Source: Amycolatopsis eburnea (lineage in GTDB: Bacteria; Actinomycetota; Actinomycetes; Mycobacteriales; Pseudonocardiaceae). Taken from it: a stretch of DNA of 64,000 bases. Positions 42,924 through 52,139 of the stretch are shown here, one piece after another; within the stretch, counting starts at the first letter, position 1, and every line of letters begins with the position of its first letter. A model generated the notes under the pieces. The model ran no database searches, was not told the origin of the DNA, and saw nothing but the letters and a program-made list of their open reading frames with translations. The position numbers were made by a program, and so were the translations under genes. The stretch is from positions 310,001 to 374,000 of the forward strand of contig NZ_RSEC01000058.1 of assembly GCF_003937945.1 (NCBI RefSeq). The letters run 5' to 3'.

Positions 42924-44001
42924 CGACACCCTGCTCGACGACCCGGCGCGGCTGGCCGAGGCCGACAGCGCGGGGCTGCTGCGGGCCGCCGCGATGGCCG
43001 GCGCCCAGGTGCGGGCGACCGCCGAGCTCGCCGCCGAGCTGGAGCTGTCCGAGCGGCTCGACATGGGGCGCCCGCGCGCCGTCGTGCTCCTCGACCGGCC
43101 GGGCGTGTCCCGCACGCTCACGCGGCTGCTGGCCGCGCTGCTGACGCCGTCGTGCCCGGTCCCGGTGGTCGTCGCCGAGGTCGTGCCGAGCTGGATCGGC
43201 GCGCTCGACGTCGTCTTCGCGCACACCGACGACCCCGGCGACCGCGAGCTCGCGGCGTCGCTGGAGCGCGCCGCCCGCTACGGCGCTTCGGTGGTGCTCT
43301 CCGCGCCGTCGGAGGGGCCGGTGGCGGCCGCGGTGGCGGGCAAGGGCCTGCTGCTGGCGCCGCGCGTCCCGGTGCCGCCGGAGCTGGCGTTCCCGCGCGG
43401 CCTGGCCGCCGGGCTGCTCACGGCGAACGCGCTGGGACTGCTGATCTCCGACGTCCAGGTGCTGGCCGACCAGCTCGACCTGGAGGCCGAGAAGGACTAC
43501 CTGGCCCGGGAGTCGTTCGCGAACCCGGCGAAGGCGCTCGCGCTGCGCGTCGCCGAGCGGGTGCCGCTGCTGTGGGGGCTCGACCCGGTCGCGGTCGCGG
43601 TCGGCGAGCACGCGGCGCACGCGTTCGCCGCGCACGCGGCCATGGTCTGCGACGTCGAGGACTATCGTCAGGCCCTGGCGCGGCCCGCATTGCGGCGGGC
43701 GGCGCAATCAGGGGGTTCCGAGCGTGACATCTTCGCCGACCCGGACGATCCCTCTGGTGACATCCCCACCCGGGTGCTGCTGCTCTCGGTGCGCACCGGT
43801 CCCGCGACGGACGCGGCGCGGTACCAGGCCGAGGACCTGCTGCCGGGTGCGGACGTCATCGCACCGGCCGAGGAGATCGAGGCCGACGAAATCGTGCGGG
43901 CCGCGGTGCTGGCGCTGCGGTTCGAACTGGCGGCGGTCTATCTCGGGCTGGCGGCGGGCAGCATCGGCGGCGCAGGCCGCTACGCGCCCGCGACGGCGTG
44001 A
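42907..44001 (+). CDS. SIS-domain TobH-like protein
   Basis: A 364-residue protein with two sugar-isomerase-like halves, homologous to the mycobacterial protein encoded between manB and manA. Recognisable parts are RLAEADSAGLLRAAAMAGAQVR at the start, the VVVAEVVPSWIGALDVVFAHTDD core of the first SIS fold, and an LWGLDPVAVAVGEHAAHAF segment in the second. It lacks obvious catalytic residues of phosphoglucose isomerase. Context points to mannose metabolism or its control (inference). The ATG overlaps the Trm112 gene by 17 bases. Confidence 0.82.
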   Translation: MPTVLDDTLLDDPARLAEADSAGLLRAAAMAGAQVRATAELAAELELSERLDMGRPRAVVLLDRPGVSRTLTRLLAALLTPSCPVPVVVAEVVPSWIGALDVVFAHTDDPGDRELAASLERAARYGASVVLSAPSEGPVAAAVAGKGLLLAPRVPVPPELAFPRGLAAGLLTANALGLLISDVQVLADQLDLEAEKDYLARESFANPAKALALRVAERVPLLWGLDPVAVAVGEHAAHAFAAHAAMVCDVEDYRQALARPALRRAAQSGGSERDIFADPDDPSGDIPTRVLLLSVRTGPATDAARYQAEDLLPGADVIAPAEEIEADEIVRAAVLALRFELAAVYLGLAAGSIGGAGRYAPATA

Positions 44002-44049
44002 GACCCGCCGAGCACCGGCCCCGGCCGGTGCCGAAGGAGTGGAGTTGAG

Positions 44050-45285
44050 GTGACAGTGGAGCTGCTGCGCAACGCGGTGCGGCCCTACGCCTGGGGATCG
44101 CGGACGGCGATCCCCGAGCTGCTGGGCCGCCCGGTACCCGCGCCGCACCCCGAGGCCGAGCTGTGGATGGGTGCCCACCCGGGCGACCCGTCCCACGTCA
44201 TCGGCCCGGACGGCACCGAGCGAAGCCTGCTGGAGCTGGTGGACGCCGACCCGGTGACGCAGCTCGGCGAGAAGTGCGCGAAGCGGTGGGGCGGGCGGCT
44301 CCCGTTCCTGTTGAAGATCCTCGCGGCGGAGGAACCGCTGTCGATGCAGGCGCACCCGTCGGCGGCGCAGGCCGCGGAGGGGCACGCCCGCGAGGAGCAG
44401 CTGGGCATCCCGCGCGACGCCGCGAACCGCAACTACCCGGACCCGACGGCCAAGCCGGAGCTGGTCTGCGCGCTGACGGAGTTCCACGCGCTGGCCGGCT
44501 TCCGCGCCCCGGACCGCACGGTGAAACTGCTCAAGGCGATCGAGACGCCGGGGCTGGCGAAGTACACCGGGCTGATCGAGGCGCAGCCGGACCCGTCGGG
44601 ACTGCGCGCGCTGTTCACGACGTGGATCACGCTGCCGCAGTCCGCGCTGGACTCGCTGCTGCCGGAGGTGCTCGACTCGTGCGTCCGGCACGTCCAGGAG
44701 CACGGCGAGTTCGCGGTCGAGTGCCGGACGATCCTGGAGCTGGGCGAAGCGCACCCGCGCGACGCGGGCGTGCTGGCGGCGCTGTTGTTGAACCGGCTGA
44801 CGCTGCGCGCGGGCGAGGCGATCTACCTGCCGGCCGGCAACCTGCACCTGTACCTGCACGGAACGGCCGTGGAGATCCTGGCGAACTCGGACAACATCCT
44901 GCGCTGCGGGCTGACGCCGAAGCACGTGGACGTCCCGGAGCTGCTGCGCGTGGTCGACTTCGCGTGCGGCGAGATGCCGGTCCAGTGCGGCGACAGCGGC
45001 GAGCGGGTGTCGGTGTACCGCACGGACGCGCCGGAGTTCGAGCTGTCGCGCGTCGAGTGGGCTGCCGGGCAGGACGACGAAATCTCACTCGACAGCGCCG
45101 GCCCGCAGATCCTGCTGTGCACGGCGGGCGACCTGCTGGTGACGGCGGACGACGGCGAGAAGGTCGAGCTGCGCCGCGGCCAGTCGGTGTGGCTCCCGGC
45201 GGCGGACCCCCCGGTGCACGTGCGCGCGCTGGGCGGGGAGCGGGCCCAGCTGTTCCGCGCGACGGCGGGGACCTGCGAAGACTGA
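44050..45285 (+). CDS. manA: Mannose-6-phosphate isomerase, type I
   Basis: A 411-residue zinc enzyme that interconverts fructose 6-phosphate and mannose 6-phosphate, feeding ManB. Typical elements are LRNAVRPYAWGS, AELWMGAHPGDPS, the zinc ligands in SMQAHPS, KPELVCALTEFHALAGFR and YLPAGNLHLYLHG, and the C-terminal cupin. GTG start after GAGTTGAGG. It ends the manB operon and is followed by a good terminator. Confidence 0.94.
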   Translation: MTVELLRNAVRPYAWGSRTAIPELLGRPVPAPHPEAELWMGAHPGDPSHVIGPDGTERSLLELVDADPVTQLGEKCAKRWGGRLPFLLKILAAEEPLSMQAHPSAAQAAEGHAREEQLGIPRDAANRNYPDPTAKPELVCALTEFHALAGFRAPDRTVKLLKAIETPGLAKYTGLIEAQPDPSGLRALFTTWITLPQSALDSLLPEVLDSCVRHVQEHGEFAVECRTILELGEAHPRDAGVLAALLLNRLTLRAGEAIYLPAGNLHLYLHGTAVEILANSDNILRCGLTPKHVDVPELLRVVDFACGEMPVQCGDSGERVSVYRTDAPEFELSRVEWAAGQDDEISLDSAGPQILLCTAGDLLVTADDGEKVELRRGQSVWLPAADPPVHVRALGGERAQLFRATAGTCED

Positions 45286-45303
45286 GGTAGCTGTAGTGGT
45301 TCG

Positions 45304-45327
45304 GCGGGGGCTCTTCGGGGCCCCCGC
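45304..45327 (+). terminator. Intrinsic terminator of manA
   Basis: GCGGGGGC and GCCCCCGC form an eight-base perfect stem, extended by three further pairs, followed by TGTTTTGTG, 18 bases after the stop. Confidence 0.85.
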
Positions 45328-45421
45328 TGTTTTGTGTGCGTTCCGTGTGGCGGCGTGGGTGAGTATCAACCCGACGGGGGGACCCTGGTGCGGTGGCGCG
45401 CGCTGCCGGTCCGCTGGGGGT

Positions 45422-45490
45422 GGCGCCGGTCGGGTTTCCCGCCCGGCGCCCATGGGCCTGCCGGTGGTGCCGCGAGGGGGCGGCATCACC
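45422..45490. other. Two strong hairpins in non-coding DNA
   Basis: Hairpin 1 (45422-45450): GGCGCCGG, CGGG, loop TTT, CCCG, CCGGCGCC, twelve pairs with one mismatch. Hairpin 2 (45463-45490): eleven-base arms GGTGGTGCCGC and GCGGCATCACC with one G-T pair and loop GAGGGG. They lie between the manA terminator and the tandem repeats, with no gene nearby, and could belong to a structured RNA or be remnants of mobile palindromes. Confidence 0.6.
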
Positions 45491-45551
45491 GGGCCCGGGG
45501 GACGCGCAGCCGAGCCGGGGAGGACTCGGGGCGCGGGTTTGAGGGGCGGGG

Positions 45552-45843
45552 CGGCGGTGCTGCCGGGGGGCGAGCACCGGCTGGGCGGGGGAGTTCGGCG
45601 GTGTGGCCGGGGCGAGCGGGCTCGGGTTGGGCGGGGCCTGGCGGTGTTGCCGGGGGCGAGCGTTGGCCGAGCGGGAGTTCGGTCGCTTACCAGCGCGAGC
45701 GCTGCCTGCGGAGGGGAGCCCGGCGGTGCCGCCGGGGCAAGCACAGCCGAGTGGGGAGCCTGACGGTGCGGCCCGGGGCGAGCACCGGTTGGCCCGGGAA
45801 TCCGGCGGTGCTGCTGGGAGCGAGCGTCGGCTTGGCGGCGTTG
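45552..45843. repeat. Degenerate tandem repeats, seven units of 40-44 bases
   Basis: Units start at 45552, 45596, 45638, 45680, 45721, 45761 and 45803. Most read roughly CGGCGGTG-x-TGCCGGGGCGAGC followed by a GGCTGGGCGGGGAG-like half. Unit length varies between 40 and 44, so no reading frame is kept and it is not a coding repeat. A looser unit may precede at 45481. The whole gap 45286-45908 has no credible gene. Confidence 0.75.
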
Positions 45844-45908
45844 GCGAGCGGACAGGGGTCGTCGGCGGCGAACCTGGCGAGCGGTGTTGGCGGCCAGGCC
45901 GCGGCGGC

Positions 45909-48839
45909 TCAAATTCGCTCGGTCAGTGCCAGCAACGCTCGCCTCACCGCCGCCGCGCTGGCGTCGCGGGGGTCGGTGTAGCGCGCCGCCTCCGCGGCCG
46001 CCGATGCCGCTCCCTCCACGTCGCCCACCGCTTCGCACGCGCGGCCCAGCACGAGCCACGTCAACCCCGTCGCGGAGCGGCCGCCCATCTCGCGGAACTC
46101 CGTCAAGCACTGCCGCAGGACCGGGATCGCCTGTGCCGCACGGCCTTCGCCGATCCAGCCCGCCGCCAGTGCTCGGGTGCAGGACAGCTCCCGTGGCCGC
46201 TCGTCCAGTTCACGGGCCAGCTCACGGGCTTCCCCGAACGCCGCCATCGCGCTCTCGCGATCGCCCGTCGCCGCGGCGATCGCGCCCGACGTACGCAGGG
46301 ATTTCGCCAGCTCCGAGCGGGCCGGTGCCGGGCGGAGGTGGTCCACCGACTCCGCGATCGCCGCTGCCGCCTCGCGGTCGTCGCCGGTCAGGAGGGAGGA
46401 CCACGCGAAGCCGTGCAGGGCGATGGCGATCTGGCGGGTGTCGCCGGTTTCGCGGGCCGCGGTCAGGGCGACGCGGTCGACGTCGCGGGCTTCCGCCACC
46501 CGGCCGAGCCGCAGCAGGGCCGCCGACTCCGCCGCGCGGACGCGGATCGGCTCCGGTTGACCGTCCACTTTGAACAGTTCGCGCGCGTGGGCCGCTGTCT
46601 CCAACGCTTCTTCGGCTTGGCCCAGCCCGATCAGGCAGTGTGCCAACCCGGCCGTCACCCAGGCGTGGGTGCGGTGGTCGCCACGCGCTTCCAGCTCCTT
46701 CGCGCACTGGCGGTACGCGGCCGCGGCTTCCTCGTACTGACCGCGTTCGTGCCGCAGCAGCGCGAGGTTCGCCTCGGCGAGCAGCGTGACCGCCGGGTCG
46801 TCCGCCTTGGCCAGCACCGTTTCGTACGCCGCGCGCATCTCCGCGTATTGGCCGTGCAGGTACAAGTACACGCTCAGCTTGTCCAGCAGCCGCAACGCTT
46901 CCGGTGCGGGCAGCCACCCGATCAGCAGGACGAGGTTGGCGCGCTCGGCGGCGAACCAGTCGTCCGGGCGGGCCAGCAGCCGCGCCACCAGCTCGTCGGG
47001 CAACGGCTGGGGCAGCGGCGCGGCGGCCGGCGGCGGGATCGGTACCGTGCGCGGCAAGCGGGCCGCGGCCGCGTCGGCGAGAGCGAGCGTCGCGGACAGC
47101 ACCGTCCGGAGGCCGCCGGTGTCTTCGGCGAGTTCGGCGGCGTACAACCGGACGAGGTCGTGCATCCGGTAGCGGCCCTCGCCTGCCTCGTCCACGCCGC
47201 GCGCCTCCAGCAGGCTCGCCTCGACGAGCTCTTCGACGGCTTCGTCGGCGTCCGGGGTGCCGATCAGCGTCGTCACCGCCCAGGCCGGCAGGTCGGCGAG
47301 GCGGCAGCGGCCGAGCAGGCGGAACGCGCGCTGTGCGGGCGGCCGCAGGCCTTCGTAGCTCAGCGCGATGCTGCTGCGGACGGCCAGGTCGCTGACCGTC
47401 AGCTCGTCGAGCCGGCGGACCTCGTCTTCGAGGCGCCCGGCCAGCTCGCCGAGCCGCAGGTGCGGGCGGATGGCCAGCCGGCTGCCGGCGATCCGCAGGG
47501 CCAGCGGCAGCCGCGCGCACGCCGCGATGATCCGCTCCGCGTCGGCCCGCTCCCGGTCGACCCGCGCGCCGGCGAGCCGGTTCAGCAGCTCGGCGGCGTC
47601 GGCGCCGGACATCGGCCCGAGCGGGAGCCGGTACGCGCCGGCGAGCCCGCTCAACCGGCGCCGGCTCGTCACGAGCACCGCGCAGCCCGGCGTCCCCGGC
47701 AGCAGCGCGCGGACGTCGCCGGGGTCGGCGGCGTCGTCGAGCACCACCAGGACCCGCCGGTCGGTGAGCCGGCCGCGGAACACCGCCGCGCGTGCCCGGA
47801 CGTCGTCGGGCACCGCCGGGCCAGGTACGCCCAGCGCGCGCAGGAGGTCGGCCAGCACCTCGCCGATGTCGCGGCCGGCGAGCGGGACGTACAGCTGCCC
47901 GTCCGGGAACCGCGCGCGCAGCCGGTGCGCGGCCCGCACGGCCAGGGTGCTCTTTCCCGCGCCCGGCTCGCCGCTGAGCACGGCGACGGGGACGCCCCGC
48001 TCGTCGCCCAGCACGCCGGTCAGCTCCGCGAGTTCGGCGTCGCGGCCGGTGAAGTCCCCGATGTCCGGCGGCAGCTGGCACACCGGCCAGACCGGCGGCG
48101 TCGAACCCGGCACGGGGTCTTCCCCGCGCAGGACGGCCGCGTGCACCCGGCGGGCCTCCGCGCCGGGTTCGACGCCGAGCTCTTCGATCAACGTCGCCCG
48201 CAGCCGCCGGTAGACCTCGAGCGCGTCGCCCTGCCGCCCCGCCCGGTGCAGCGCGATCATCAGCTGCGCGGCGAGCCGTTCGCGCAGCGGGTGCTCGGTG
48301 ATCATGGCCTGCAGCTCGCCGGTCAGCTCCCCGTGCCGCCCGGCGGTGAGCTCGGCGTCGACGCAGTCCTCGAACACGGCCAGCCGCTCGGACTCCAGCC
48401 GCGCGACGTCGGCGTCGAGCCGCGGGACGTGCAGCCCGGCCAGCACCGGCCCCCGCCACTGCGCGAGCGCCCGCCGGTAGTGCCCCGCGGCCGCGACGGC
48501 GTCCCCGGCCCGCTTCCCCTCGGCGACGGCCGCCCGGAAGACCAGCAGGTCGAGCTCGCCGGGCTCGACGTGCAGCCGGTAGCCGAGCGGCCCGTGCTCG
48601 ACGCGCAGGCCGTTGATCCGCTCCCGCAGCCGCGAGAGGTAGGTGTGCAGGTTGGACGCGTGGGACTTCGGCGGCCCGCCCGGCCACAGCGCTTCGACCA
48701 GCACGTCGACGTGGACGTGCTGGTTGGCGTTGACCAGCAGCACGGCCAGCAGCGTGCGCTGCCGCTCGCCGCGCAGCGCGACCCAGTGCCCGGGCGGCCC
48801 TTCGATGGCGAGCGGCCCGAGCACGCCGAAGTGAGCCAT
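45909..48839 (-). CDS. AfsR/SARP-type regulator with NB-ARC and TPR domains
   Basis: A 976-residue cytoplasmic regulator. Residues 1-95: OmpR-like winged helix (VALRGERQRTLLAVLLV, SNLHTYLSRLRERI). Residues ~95-245: bacterial transcriptional activation domain. Residues ~270-560: NB-ARC ATPase with Walker A GEPGAGKST and Walker B VLVVLDDAAD. Residues ~600-960: tetratricopeptide-like helices. Such proteins switch on secondary-metabolite and development genes, but no biosynthetic cluster is in the window. ATG at 48839 after GGGAGG; the open frame further upstream is antisense to the next gene. It is immediately divergent from the RelE gene. Confidence 0.93.
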   Translation of the reverse strand: MAHFGVLGPLAIEGPPGHWVALRGERQRTLLAVLLVNANQHVHVDVLVEALWPGGPPKSHASNLHTYLSRLRERINGLRVEHGPLGYRLHVEPGELDLLVFRAAVAEGKRAGDAVAAAGHYRRALAQWRGPVLAGLHVPRLDADVARLESERLAVFEDCVDAELTAGRHGELTGELQAMITEHPLRERLAAQLMIALHRAGRQGDALEVYRRLRATLIEELGVEPGAEARRVHAAVLRGEDPVPGSTPPVWPVCQLPPDIGDFTGRDAELAELTGVLGDERGVPVAVLSGEPGAGKSTLAVRAAHRLRARFPDGQLYVPLAGRDIGEVLADLLRALGVPGPAVPDDVRARAAVFRGRLTDRRVLVVLDDAADPGDVRALLPGTPGCAVLVTSRRRLSGLAGAYRLPLGPMSGADAAELLNRLAGARVDRERADAERIIAACARLPLALRIAGSRLAIRPHLRLGELAGRLEDEVRRLDELTVSDLAVRSSIALSYEGLRPPAQRAFRLLGRCRLADLPAWAVTTLIGTPDADEAVEELVEASLLEARGVDEAGEGRYRMHDLVRLYAAELAEDTGGLRTVLSATLALADAAAARLPRTVPIPPPAAAPLPQPLPDELVARLLARPDDWFAAERANLVLLIGWLPAPEALRLLDKLSVYLYLHGQYAEMRAAYETVLAKADDPAVTLLAEANLALLRHERGQYEEAAAAYRQCAKELEARGDHRTHAWVTAGLAHCLIGLGQAEEALETAAHARELFKVDGQPEPIRVRAAESAALLRLGRVAEARDVDRVALTAARETGDTRQIAIALHGFAWSSLLTGDDREAAAAIAESVDHLRPAPARSELAKSLRTSGAIAAATGDRESAMAAFGEARELARELDERPRELSCTRALAAGWIGEGRAAQAIPVLRQCLTEFREMGGRSATGLTWLVLGRACEAVGDVEGAASAAAEAARYTDPRDASAAAVRRALLALTERI

Positions 48840-49191
48840 GTCCGCCCTCCCGAGTACCGGAACGGCCACCGTAGCGAAGGGGTCCGACAGAAACGGGCCG
48901 CCGCCGGCGGTCGGATCCAGGCTCTTGGGTGCGCTGGCGGAAGGTGGTCCCGGTCTGGATCGACCGCTGGTCGACACCATCGTCGGGTCGAAGATCCAGA
49001 ACCTGAAGGAGCTGCGGCCGGGTAGCGTGCGAATCCTGTTCGTCTTCGACCCCTGGCGGTCGAGTGTGCTGCTTGTCGCCGGGGACAAAGCCGGGCAGTG
49101 GAACGCCTGGTACCGGGAAGCGATCCCGCTGGCCGAGGACCGGTACGACCGCTATTTGAAGGAACGTCAGGCAGAGGAGAGCCGACCGTGA
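48838..49191 (+). CDS. RelE/ParE-family toxin with replaced N-terminus
   Basis: A 117-residue frame whose last ~80 residues match RelE/HigB toxins well: GPGLDRPLVDTI, NLKELRPGSVRILFVFDP, LLVAGDKAGQWNAWYREAIPLAEDRYDRYL. The first ~35 residues (MSALPSTGTATVAKGSDRNG...) do not look like the family, where a beta strand and helix with WxVxL...WLxxL would be expected. The ATG overlaps the ATG of the divergent regulator, so a rearrangement seems to have removed the true 5' end. Activity is doubtful. The antitoxin overlaps its stop. Confidence 0.7.
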   Translation: MSALPSTGTATVAKGSDRNGPPPAVGSRLLGALAEGGPGLDRPLVDTIVGSKIQNLKELRPGSVRILFVFDPWRSSVLLVAGDKAGQWNAWYREAIPLAEDRYDRYLKERQAEESRP

Positions 49192-49505
49192 CGGAGTACA
49201 AGCGCTGGAAGGACGTTCGCGCGGCGCACGTCGAGCGGGCCGGCGGCGAGGAAGCGGTCGAGGCGGGAAAACAGGAGCTGCTCGCCACCGTCCAGGGCCA
49301 CCGCCTCGCCGAGATCCGCCGCGGCCGTGGACTGACTCAGCAGCAGCTGGCCGAACGGATGGGGGTCACCAAGGGACGGGTGTCCCAGATCGAGCAGGGT
49401 CAGATCGCCGGCTTCGAGGTGCTCGCCCGCTACGCCGCTGCTTTGGGAGGGCGGCTGCACCAGGCGATCTCCTTCGACGACGGCGACGTCGCCACCATCG
49501 TCTGA
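49188..49505 (+). CDS. Xre-family antitoxin (HigA-like)
   Basis: A 105-residue DNA-binding antitoxin. A helical N-terminus (ERAGGEEAVEAGKQELLATVQGHRLAEIR) is followed by an Xre helix-turn-helix (LTQQQLAERMGVTKGRVSQIEQGQI, ALGGRLHQAISF). The GTG start overlaps the toxin stop by GTGA, the toxin-first order of HigBA-like modules. It should neutralise the toxin and repress the pair; if the toxin is broken it is an orphan. Confidence 0.88.
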   Translation: MTEYKRWKDVRAAHVERAGGEEAVEAGKQELLATVQGHRLAEIRRGRGLTQQQLAERMGVTKGRVSQIEQGQIAGFEVLARYAAALGGRLHQAISFDDGDVATIV

Positions 49506-49601
49506 ACGGAACCGCGGGCGAAGGTACGGGCGGTGGGGACCCGGCCGGACCGCGCCCATTACGCTCCACCCGGACATTCAGGACCTACCAGGGGAGCGGT
49601 C

Positions 49602-50519
49602 GTGTCAGCTGGAGGCGGAACCAAGGCGATCATCGCGGCCCTCGGGGCGAACGCCGGGATCGCGGTCGCGAAGTTCGCCGGCTTCCTCGTCACCGGGTCG
49701 TCGTCGATGCTGGCCGAGTCGGTGCACTCGCTGGCCGACACCACCAACCAGGGCCTGCTGCTGCTCGGGCAGAAGACGTCCAAGCGGGAAGCCGACCAGG
49801 AGCACCCGTTCGGCTACGGCCGCGACCGGTACTTCTACTCCTTCATCGTCGCCCTGATGCTCTTCAGCCTGGGCGCCGCCTTCGCGATCTACGAAGGCAT
49901 CCACAAGATCAGCCACCCCGAGCCGCTCGAATCGCCGATCGTCGCGGTGATCATCCTGGTCGTCGCGATCTGCCTCGAGGGCTACAGCTTCTACACCGCC
50001 ATCGGCGAGTCGAGGAAGATCAAGGGTGACGCGAGCTGGTGGGGCTTCATCCGCCAGGCCAAGGAACCCGAGCTGCCGGTCGTGCTGCTGGAGGACGCCG
50101 GCGCGCTGCTCGGGCTCGTCTTCGCGCTCGCCGGCGTCGGGCTCGCGGTCGGCACCGGCGACCCGGTCTGGGACGGCATCGGCACCCTCGCCATCGGCGC
50201 GCTGCTCGGGGTCATCGCGATCATCCTGATCGTCGAGATGAAGAGCCTGCTCATCGGGGAAGGCGCCACCGCGCCGGTGCTCGCGACCATCGTCGACGAG
50301 CTCGCCGCCGGGAAGGTCGAGCGCGTCATCCACATCCGCACCCAGTACCTCGGCCCGGACGAGCTGCTCGTCGCGGCCAAGCTGGCGATGGTGCCCGGGC
50401 TCGACACGGCCGCGCTGGCCGCGGCCATCGACGACGCCGAGGCCCGCGTCCGCGCCAAGGTGCCGGTCGCGAAGCTCATCTACCTCGAGCCGGACCTCGA
50501 CCGCAGCCTGGCGAACTAG
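49602..50519 (+). CDS. Cation diffusion facilitator, SLC30A9-like
   Basis: A 305-residue membrane transporter with six membrane segments, expected to export zinc or a related divalent ion in exchange for protons. The first metal site is HxxxD in ESVHSLADTTNQ. In membrane segment 5 the usual H/DxxxD is replaced by LLEDAGALLGLVFALAG, a pattern of the SLC30A9-like branch, so metal choice may differ. The GPDELLVAAKLAMVPGL cytoplasmic domain closes it. GTG start after AGGGGAG. Confidence 0.88.
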   Translation: MSAGGGTKAIIAALGANAGIAVAKFAGFLVTGSSSMLAESVHSLADTTNQGLLLLGQKTSKREADQEHPFGYGRDRYFYSFIVALMLFSLGAAFAIYEGIHKISHPEPLESPIVAVIILVVAICLEGYSFYTAIGESRKIKGDASWWGFIRQAKEPELPVVLLEDAGALLGLVFALAGVGLAVGTGDPVWDGIGTLAIGALLGVIAIILIVEMKSLLIGEGATAPVLATIVDELAAGKVERVIHIRTQYLGPDELLVAAKLAMVPGLDTAALAAAIDDAEARVRAKVPVAKLIYLEPDLDRSLAN

Positions 50520-50552
50520 CTCCAAGATCCACTTCCGGGCGCTCGGCGAGCC

Positions 50553-50580
50553 GTCACGGACGTGACCCGTTAGGGTGACG
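50553..50580 (+). promoter_or_regulatory. Possible promoter/operator of the permease gene
   Basis: The inverted repeat GTCACG-GA-CGTGAC (50553-50566) lies just upstream of a -10-like TAGGGT (50571-50576). The permease GTG is about 45 bases downstream. Confidence 0.35.
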
Positions 50581-50618
50581 TACCGCGATACACGCAGTTC
50601 AGCCGCAGGAGGTCAACG

Positions 50619-52139
50619 GTGCCCGGAACGGGATTGTGGCGCACTAAATCGATCGAACAGTCCATTGCGGACACCGACGAGCCGGACACCAAGCTCCGGC
50701 GGAACCTCAGTGCGTGGGACCTCACGGTGTTCGGCGTCGCGGTCGTCATCGGCGCCGGCATCTTCACGCTGACCGCGCGCACCGCCGGTGACTACGCCGG
50801 CCCGTCGGTCTCGCTGGCCTTCGTGTTCGCCGCGATCGCCTGCGCGCTGGCGGCCCTCTGCTACGCGGAATTCGCTTCGACCGTGCCGGTCGCGGGCAGC
50901 GCGTACACGTTCTCCTACGCCACCTTCGGCGAGTTCATGGCGTGGATCATCGGCTGGGACCTGATCCTCGAGCTCGCCGTCGGCGCCGCCGCGGTGGCCA
51001 AGGGCTGGTCGGTCTACCTCGCGACGGTGCTCGGCTCCCTCTTCGGCAAGGGCGCCGCGACGACGTTCGACGTCGGCGGCGTGACCGTCGACTGGGGCGC
51101 GCTGCTCGTCGTCGCGGTCCTGACGACGCTGCTGGTGCTCGGCACGAAGCTGTCGTCGCGGGTGTCGATGGTGATCACCGGCATCAAGGTCGCCGTCGTG
51201 CTGTTCGTGATCATCCTCGGCCTCTTCTACATCAAGGGCGCCAACTACACGCCGTACCTCCCGCCGGGCGAGAGCGGCGGGGCCGGCCAGACCGGCGTCG
51301 ACCAGTCGCTCTTCTCGCTGATCGCGGGCGGCGCGAGCAGCTCGTTCGGCGTGTTCGGCCTGCTCGCGGGCGCGTCGCTGGTGTTCTTCGCGTTCATCGG
51401 CTTCGACATCGTCGCGACCACCGCCGAGGAGACGAAGAACCCGCAGAAGGCCGTGCCGCGCGGGATCATGGGCTCGCTGGCCATCGTCACGGTGCTCTAC
51501 GTCGCGGTGTCGCTGGTGGTCGTCGGCATGACGAACTACAAGCAGCTCGCGACCTCGGCCGGCGACGGCAGCCACAAGACGCTCGCCACGGCGTTCTCCG
51601 ACAACGGCGTCGACTGGGCGGCCAACATCATCTCCTTCGGCGCGCTGGCCGGCCTGACCACCGTCGTCATGGTGCTGATGCTGGGGCAGGTCCGGATCAT
51701 CTTCGCGATGTCGCGGGACGGCCTGATGCCGCGCGGGCTGGCGAAGACGGGCGAGCACGGGACGCCGAAGGGCGCGACGCTGATCGTCGGCGGCCTGGTC
51801 GCGCTCGCCGCCGGTTTCTTCCCGGCGGACAAGCTCGAAGAAATGGTCAACGTCGGCACGCTGTTCGCCTTCGTGCTCGTCTCGGCGGGGGTGCTGGTCC
51901 TGCGCCGGACGCGCCCGGACCTGCCGCGCGCGTTCAAGGTGCCGCTGATGCCGGTCATCCCGATCCTGGCGATCCTGGCCTGCCTGTGGCTGATGCTGAA
52001 CCTGACCGTGCTGACCTGGCTGCGGTTCATCGCCTGGATGGTGCTGGGCGTGGTCATCTACTTCGCCTACAGCCGCCGTCATTCCCTGCTCGGCAAACGG
52101 CAGGCCGACGGAACCGGCGATCCCGTGAAGCCGGCCTGA
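50619..52139 (+). CDS. APC-family amino acid permease (cationic amino acid type)
   Basis: A 506-residue membrane transporter with about 12-14 membrane segments. The N-terminal motif LRRNLSAWDLTVFGVAVVIGAGIFTLT and the FAFIGFDIVATTAEETKNPQKAVPRGIMGSL loop are those of the cationic amino acid transporters (YhdG/CAT group). It imports amino acids by proton symport, most likely basic or branched ones. GTG start after CAGGAGG. It stands alone between two unrelated genes. Confidence 0.9.
   Translation: MPGTGLWRTKSIEQSIADTDEPDTKLRRNLSAWDLTVFGVAVVIGAGIFTLTARTAGDYAGPSVSLAFVFAAIACALAALCYAEFASTVPVAGSAYTFSYATFGEFMAWIIGWDLILELAVGAAAVAKGWSVYLATVLGSLFGKGAATTFDVGGVTVDWGALLVVAVLTTLLVLGTKLSSRVSMVITGIKVAVVLFVIILGLFYIKGANYTPYLPPGESGGAGQTGVDQSLFSLIAGGASSSFGVFGLLAGASLVFFAFIGFDIVATTAEETKNPQKAVPRGIMGSLAIVTVLYVAVSLVVVGMTNYKQLATSAGDGSHKTLATAFSDNGVDWAANIISFGALAGLTTVVMVLMLGQVRIIFAMSRDGLMPRGLAKTGEHGTPKGATLIVGGLVALAAGFFPADKLEEMVNVGTLFAFVLVSAGVLVLRRTRPDLPRAFKVPLMPVIPILAILACLWLMLNLTVLTWLRFIAWMVLGVVIYFAYSRRHSLLGKRQADGTGDPVKPA

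Noticed and set aside
45552..45843. Possible CRISPR array
   Set aside because: The units are imperfect throughout and contiguous; there are no identical repeats separated by unique spacers and no cas genes.
45909..48839. Secondary-metabolite cluster signalled by the AfsR-type regulator
   Set aside because: No biosynthetic genes such as PKS, NRPS or terpene synthases occur within the window.
45603..49025. A plus-strand open frame of about 1140 codons opposite the AfsR-type gene
   Set aside because: It runs through the tandem-repeat DNA and then antisense to a well-supported gene, with Arg/Gln/Gly-rich composition and no domain.
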